Below, in pieces: positions 61,073-64,000 of a stretch of 64,000 nt of DNA. The translations under genes were made by a program, and so were the position numbers. Under the pieces are notes generated by a model. The model had not been told where the DNA came from. It saw nothing but the letters and a program-made list of their open reading frames with translations, and ran no database searches. This DNA is from Pseudomonas fluorescens (GTDB lineage: Bacteria; Pseudomonadota; Gammaproteobacteria; Pseudomonadales; Pseudomonadaceae). Within the stretch, counting starts at the first letter, position 1. Each line of letters begins with the position of its first letter. The stretch lies in assembly GCF_902497895.1 (NCBI RefSeq), contig NZ_CABVHQ010000002.1:1-64000 (forward strand). Direction: 5' to 3'.

Positions 61073-61717
61073 TTACTCCAGAACACCTAATGCTGGAATG
61101 GCCTGCACTGACCGCAGCCGTTCAAGCATTTCACCCGTCAACACGACCTCATACGTATCCGCCGGCCTACCCCACTGCTCCACGATGACCATGCCGTCTA
61201 CCAGCGCCGCGCCCAATCCGGTAATCGTATCGGCCAATTCCTCTACGATTTTTTGAGTCCGTGACCACGCGCGATCAGTAATTTCTTTAAGCTCAGCCGT
61301 TACGCTGTCACACGACGCTGGATCCGTATCAGGGTAGGAGATATTGCGCAGCAGGTGCCCTAACTCTCTTATTTTTGCGTAATCCTGTTCCGCCCCAAGC
61401 TCTCCTTTCAGGATGGCTGCCGCTTTCGACTTATCAACGAGTTTCTCGGGCGAATGTTTTGGAGGTAATGTCTGCCCCATAGCTCCGGCGAAGAGGACCA
61501 TTATCCGACCTTCCAAATGTTCCTTCATTTCTTCGATCGACGAAATTGACCGCGCCAAGGTAATGGAAGCCCCTCCGTGGTGCGCCAAGCCCACGGTAAC
61601 TTTCAGGGTCACATCACCCGTTTCAAAGCCCAGGGCTCGGGCTACTACGTAGTGCCCCATTTCGTGATTCGCAATCTGCAGTGCATAGTCTCGTACAGCA
61701 GCAGGCATGCTCTTCAT
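61073..61717 (-). CDS. Stand-alone M41-like (FtsH-type) zinc metallopeptidase domain
   Basis: The 214-residue product has a zinc motif HEMGH in IANHEMGHYVVARALGF (about 16-32) and a downstream EQDY segment (about 111-114) where M41 has its third ligand Asp. The region EGRIMVLFAGAMGQTL resembles the R(I)AxLLGGRAAE core of FtsH peptidases. No AAA ATPase domain, membrane helix or signal peptide is present, so it is not FtsH. Substrate and partner are unknown. It is divergent from the Lrp-type regulator gene. Confidence 0.6.
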   Translation of the reverse strand: MKSMPAAVRDYALQIANHEMGHYVVARALGFETGDVTLKVTVGLAHHGGASITLARSISSIEEMKEHLEGRIMVLFAGAMGQTLPPKHSPEKLVDKSKAAAILKGELGAEQDYAKIRELGHLLRNISYPDTDPASCDSVTAELKEITDRAWSRTQKIVEELADTITGLGAALVDGMVIVEQWGRPADTYEVVLTGEMLERLRSVQAIPALGVLE

Positions 61718-61854
61718 TTCGATCCTCTCGCTTCACAGCTCTTGTTCGCGCATTCGACTACGAGTGACAGTTTGTGTCTATCCAATTAACCCGTCGATGG
61801 CGTGGAGTGCCTGTAACATGCTTGCCCTTTGCTCTGTGCCGCTGGAGACGACCT

Positions 61855-62316
61855 TTGCCTGACACCCGCCCGCCCGTTCTCGACGAAATCGACCGCCAAT
61901 TGATCGCGGCCTTGCAGATCAATGCCCGCGAAAGCGTGGCCATGCTCGCCCGCCAACTGGGCATCGCCCGTACTACCGTCACGTCGCGTCTGGCGCGGCT
62001 GGAAAAAGCCAGAGTAATCACCGGTTACGGCGTGCGCCTCGGGCAGCGAGTGGTGGATGGTGGCTTGCAGGCCTACGTCGGGATCACCGTGCAGCCGCGT
62101 TCCGGCAAGGAAGTGCTGCGTCGGCTCAGTGCCATGGCCCAGGTGCAGCAGCTGTGTGCGGTGAGTGGCGAGTTTGATTACGTGGCGTGGCTGCGCACCG
62201 ATTCGCCGGAACAGCTCGATCAACTGCTCGATCAGATCGGCAGCGTCGATGGCGTGGAGAAAACCACCACTTCGATCATCCTCAGCAGCAAGATCGATCG
62301 CGGCCAGCCGGTTTAA
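61855..62316 (+). CDS. Lrp/AsnC family transcriptional regulator
   Basis: Probable amino-acid-responsive regulator. The 153-residue product has an N-terminal HTH (LDEIDRQLIAALQIN and LARQLGIARTTVTSRLARLEK, in part, about 8-52) and a C-terminal RAM ligand-binding domain. The start is TTG at 61855 (LPDTRPPVLDE), supported by GGAG eight bases before; an upstream extension has no support. Its position just upstream of a davB-like gene suggests it controls lysine catabolism; this is inference. Confidence 0.85.
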   Translation: MPDTRPPVLDEIDRQLIAALQINARESVAMLARQLGIARTTVTSRLARLEKARVITGYGVRLGQRVVDGGLQAYVGITVQPRSGKEVLRRLSAMAQVQQLCAVSGEFDYVAWLRTDSPEQLDQLLDQIGSVDGVEKTTTSIILSSKIDRGQPV

Positions 62317-62356
62317 GGTCTGCCTAGCCCCCTTTGGCACGACCGAAGATCCCCCC

Positions 62357-62486
62357 GTAGCAGCTGGCGAAGCCTGCGTTCGGCCGCGCAGCGGTCGTAA
62401 AACTCATTGCCGCGTTGCTTCAGGTAGTACGTGTCGACTGAACTGCGACCGCTTCGCGCTCGAACGCAGGCTTCGCCAGCTGCTAC
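62357..62486. repeat. Long REP-type inverted repeat, GTAGCAGCTG family
   Basis: Left arm GTAGCAGCTGGCGAAGCCTG...CAGCGGTCGTAAA and right arm GCGACCGCTTCGC...CGCCAGCTGCTAC. It is the same family as 30890-31020, and it occupies most of the 344-base gap between the regulator and davB. The remainder, 62487-62660, includes AT-rich DNA that may hold the davB promoter, not assigned. Confidence 0.75.
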
Positions 62487-62660
62487 GGAGGCCACGCGGT
62501 CATTTAGCTCAATATCCTCGTCACATAGCTTAAAAAGCATTCATATCGACGACACTTTGCGTCTTATTAACGTGTTCTACACTCCCTAGAATGGCGGCAG
62601 TCTTCTCCCCTTCCAAACTCACCGCGGTCACCACCGCGCGAGTCGCCAGCAAGGTCATCC

Positions 62661-64000
62661 ATGAACAAGAACAATCGCCATCCTGCAGACGGTAAAAAAC
62701 CGGTCACTATTTTCGGCCCCGACTTCCCCTTCGCATTCGACGACTGGATAGAGCACCCGGCCGGGCTAGGCAGTATTCCAGCGCAGCACCACGGTGCCGA
62801 AGTGGCGGTCGTCGGTGCCGGGATCGCCGGGTTGGTGGCGGCGTACGAGCTGATGAAGCTGGGCTTGAAACCAGTGGTTTATGAGGCTTCGAAGATGGGC
62901 GGGCGCTTGCGCTCCCAGGCCTTTGAAGGCGCCGAAGGCATCATCGCCGAGCTCGGGGGTATGCGTTTCCCGGTGTCGTCCACCGCGTTCTATCACTATG
63001 TCGACAAGCTCGGCCTGGAAACCAAACCCTTCCCCAACCCGCTGACCCCTGCCTCGGGCAGCACGGTGATCGACCTCGAAGGCCAGACCCACTACGCGCA
63101 GAAGCTCGCCGACCTGCCGGCATTGTTCCAGGAAGTCGCCGATGCCTGGGCTGATGCGCTGGAGGACGGTTCGCGCTTCGGCGAGATCCAGCAAGCGATC
63201 CGCGACCGCGACGTGCCGCGCTTGAAAGAGCTGTGGAACACCCTGGTTCCGCTCTGGGATGACCGCACCTTCTACGACTTCGTCGCCACTTCGAAAGCCT
63301 TCGCCAAGTTGTCCTTCCATCACCGCGAAGTGTTTGGCCAGGTTGGCTTCGGCACCGGCGGCTGGGATTCGGACTTCCCCAACTCGATGCTGGAAATTTT
63401 TCGCGTGGTGATGACCAACTGCGATGACCACCAGCACCTGGTGGTCGGCGGCGTCGAGCAAGTGCCCCTCGGCATCTGGCGTCATGTCCCCGAGCGTTGT
63501 GCCCACTGGCCCGCAGGCACCAGCCTGAGCTCGTTGCACAGCGGCGCGCCGCGTACTGGCGTGAAACGCATCGCCCACGCGGCCAACGGCCGTTTTGCCG
63601 TCACCGACAATTGGGGCGATACCCGGGAATACGCGGCGGTGCTGACCACCTGCCAGAGCTGGCTGCTGACCACCCAGATCGAATGCGACGAAAGCTTGTT
63701 CTCGCAAAAGATGTGGATGGCCCTGGACCGCACCCGCTACATGCAGTCGTCGAAAACCTTCGTCATGGTCGACCGACCGTTCTGGAAGGACAAGGACCCG
63801 GAAACCGGGCGCGACCTGATGAGCATGACCCTCACCGACCGCCTGACCCGCGGCACTTACCTTTTCGACAACGGCGACGACAAGCCAGGGGTGATCTGCC
63901 TGTCGTATTCGTGGATGAGCGACGCGCTTAAAATGCTCCCGCATCCGGTGGAAAAACGCGTAAAGCTGGCGCTGGACGCGTTGAAGAAGATCTACCCGAA
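62661..64000 (+). CDS. davB: Lysine 2-monooxygenase (DavB-like flavin amine oxidase), 3' end cut by the window
   Basis: FAD enzyme that oxidises L-lysine to 5-aminovaleramide, the first step of the delta-aminovalerate pathway. About 446 codons are in the window, of roughly 560 expected. The product shows the Rossmann FAD motif VAVVGAGIAGLVAAYEL (about 48-64), YEASKMGGRLRSQAF, ELGGMRFPVSSTAF (about 96-109), and FGQVGFGTGGWDSDFPNSM. The N-terminal GPDFPFAFDDWIEHPAG and overall match follow DavB of P. putida. A tryptophan 2-monooxygenase of the same family is the alternative. It is preceded by an Lrp-type regulator. Confidence 0.85.
   Translation, partial: MNKNNRHPADGKKPVTIFGPDFPFAFDDWIEHPAGLGSIPAQHHGAEVAVVGAGIAGLVAAYELMKLGLKPVVYEASKMGGRLRSQAFEGAEGIIAELGGMRFPVSSTAFYHYVDKLGLETKPFPNPLTPASGSTVIDLEGQTHYAQKLADLPALFQEVADAWADALEDGSRFGEIQQAIRDRDVPRLKELWNTLVPLWDDRTFYDFVATSKAFAKLSFHHREVFGQVGFGTGGWDSDFPNSMLEIFRVVMTNCDDHQHLVVGGVEQVPLGIWRHVPERCAHWPAGTSLSSLHSGAPRTGVKRIAHAANGRFAVTDNWGDTREYAAVLTTCQSWLLTTQIECDESLFSQKMWMALDRTRYMQSSKTFVMVDRPFWKDKDPETGRDLMSMTLTDRLTRGTYLFDNGDDKPGVICLSYSWMSDALKMLPHPVEKRVKLALDALKKIYP

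Noticed and set aside
59301..61785. Integrated prophage or ICE after the tRNA gene
   Set aside because: No integrase, phage structural gene, or repeated tRNA 3' end was found.
62766..63944. 392-codon open frame antisense to davB
   Set aside because: The plus-strand frame encodes a clear FAD amine oxidase; the antisense frame has no motif.

Overview
The window is chromosomal DNA of a fluorescent-type Pseudomonas. Nearly every gene has a clear pseudomonad counterpart, and the order largely follows the P. aeruginosa PAO1 segment running from tyrZ through vfr, trpGDC, agt, lptD and rpoD to PA0574.1, as I remember it. Many short REP-type inverted repeats fill the gaps, as is usual in the P. fluorescens group. 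Identifications rest on recognisable motifs, length and gene order; no database search was run.

Layout. Positions 1-9,600 hold an rRNA-type promoter pointing off the left edge, tyrS, a LysM/M23 peptidoglycan endopeptidase, anmK, erpA, argC, hemJ, a nitronate monooxygenase, a DUF805 protein, an SDR and a HIT protein. Positions 9,700-16,160 hold coq7, speD, an OsmC protein, vfr, a lipoate-ligase-like protein and trpGDC. Positions 16,160-21,700 hold the trpG leader, the esterase autotransporter estA, trpE, gph and rpe. Positions 21,900-29,800 hold a polyamine-family ABC transporter and a two-component pair syntenic with agtABCD/agtSR (4-aminobutyrate and 5-aminovalerate uptake). Positions 29,850-41,300 hold a DUF3530 protein, a DnaJ/TerB protein, murU-amgK, and the run lptD-surA-pdxA-rsmA-apaG-apaH-glpE. 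Positions 41,600-47,850 hold prkA-yeaH-spoVR and cca. Positions 47,970-59,210 hold folK-folB, plsY, tsaD, rpsU-dnaG-rpoD and an rmcA-like c-di-GMP protein. At 59,224 lies a CAT-anticodon tRNA, followed by a short accessory patch (DUF4258/HTH pair, DUF3077 gene, stand-alone M41-like metallopeptidase). An Lrp-type regulator and the 5' part of a davB-like lysine 2-monooxygenase gene close the window.

How the genes work together. Peptidoglycan recycling is well represented by anmK, amgK and murU plus a DD-endopeptidase. The outer membrane biogenesis factors LptD and SurA are adjacent. Tryptophan synthesis is split into trpE and trpGDC with estA between them. The most striking non-coding observation is that both trp units are preceded by reading frames ending in the same Trp-rich tail, WRWRA then stop. 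Upstream of trpG it is a 28-codon leader peptide. Upstream of trpE it is the C-terminus of Gph itself. This fits attenuation control of both units and suggests that one leader arose by duplicating the other.

Other points of interest are two nested, strongly structured elements before the DUF3077 gene (one with a UUCG tetraloop), a 486-base gap between rpsU and dnaG where I would have expected a YqeY-like gene, a REP element supplying the stop codon of an ABC binding-protein gene, and a tRNA probably better read as tRNA-Ile2 than tRNA-Met. I saw no CRISPR array, prophage, insertion sequence or plasmid-type gene.
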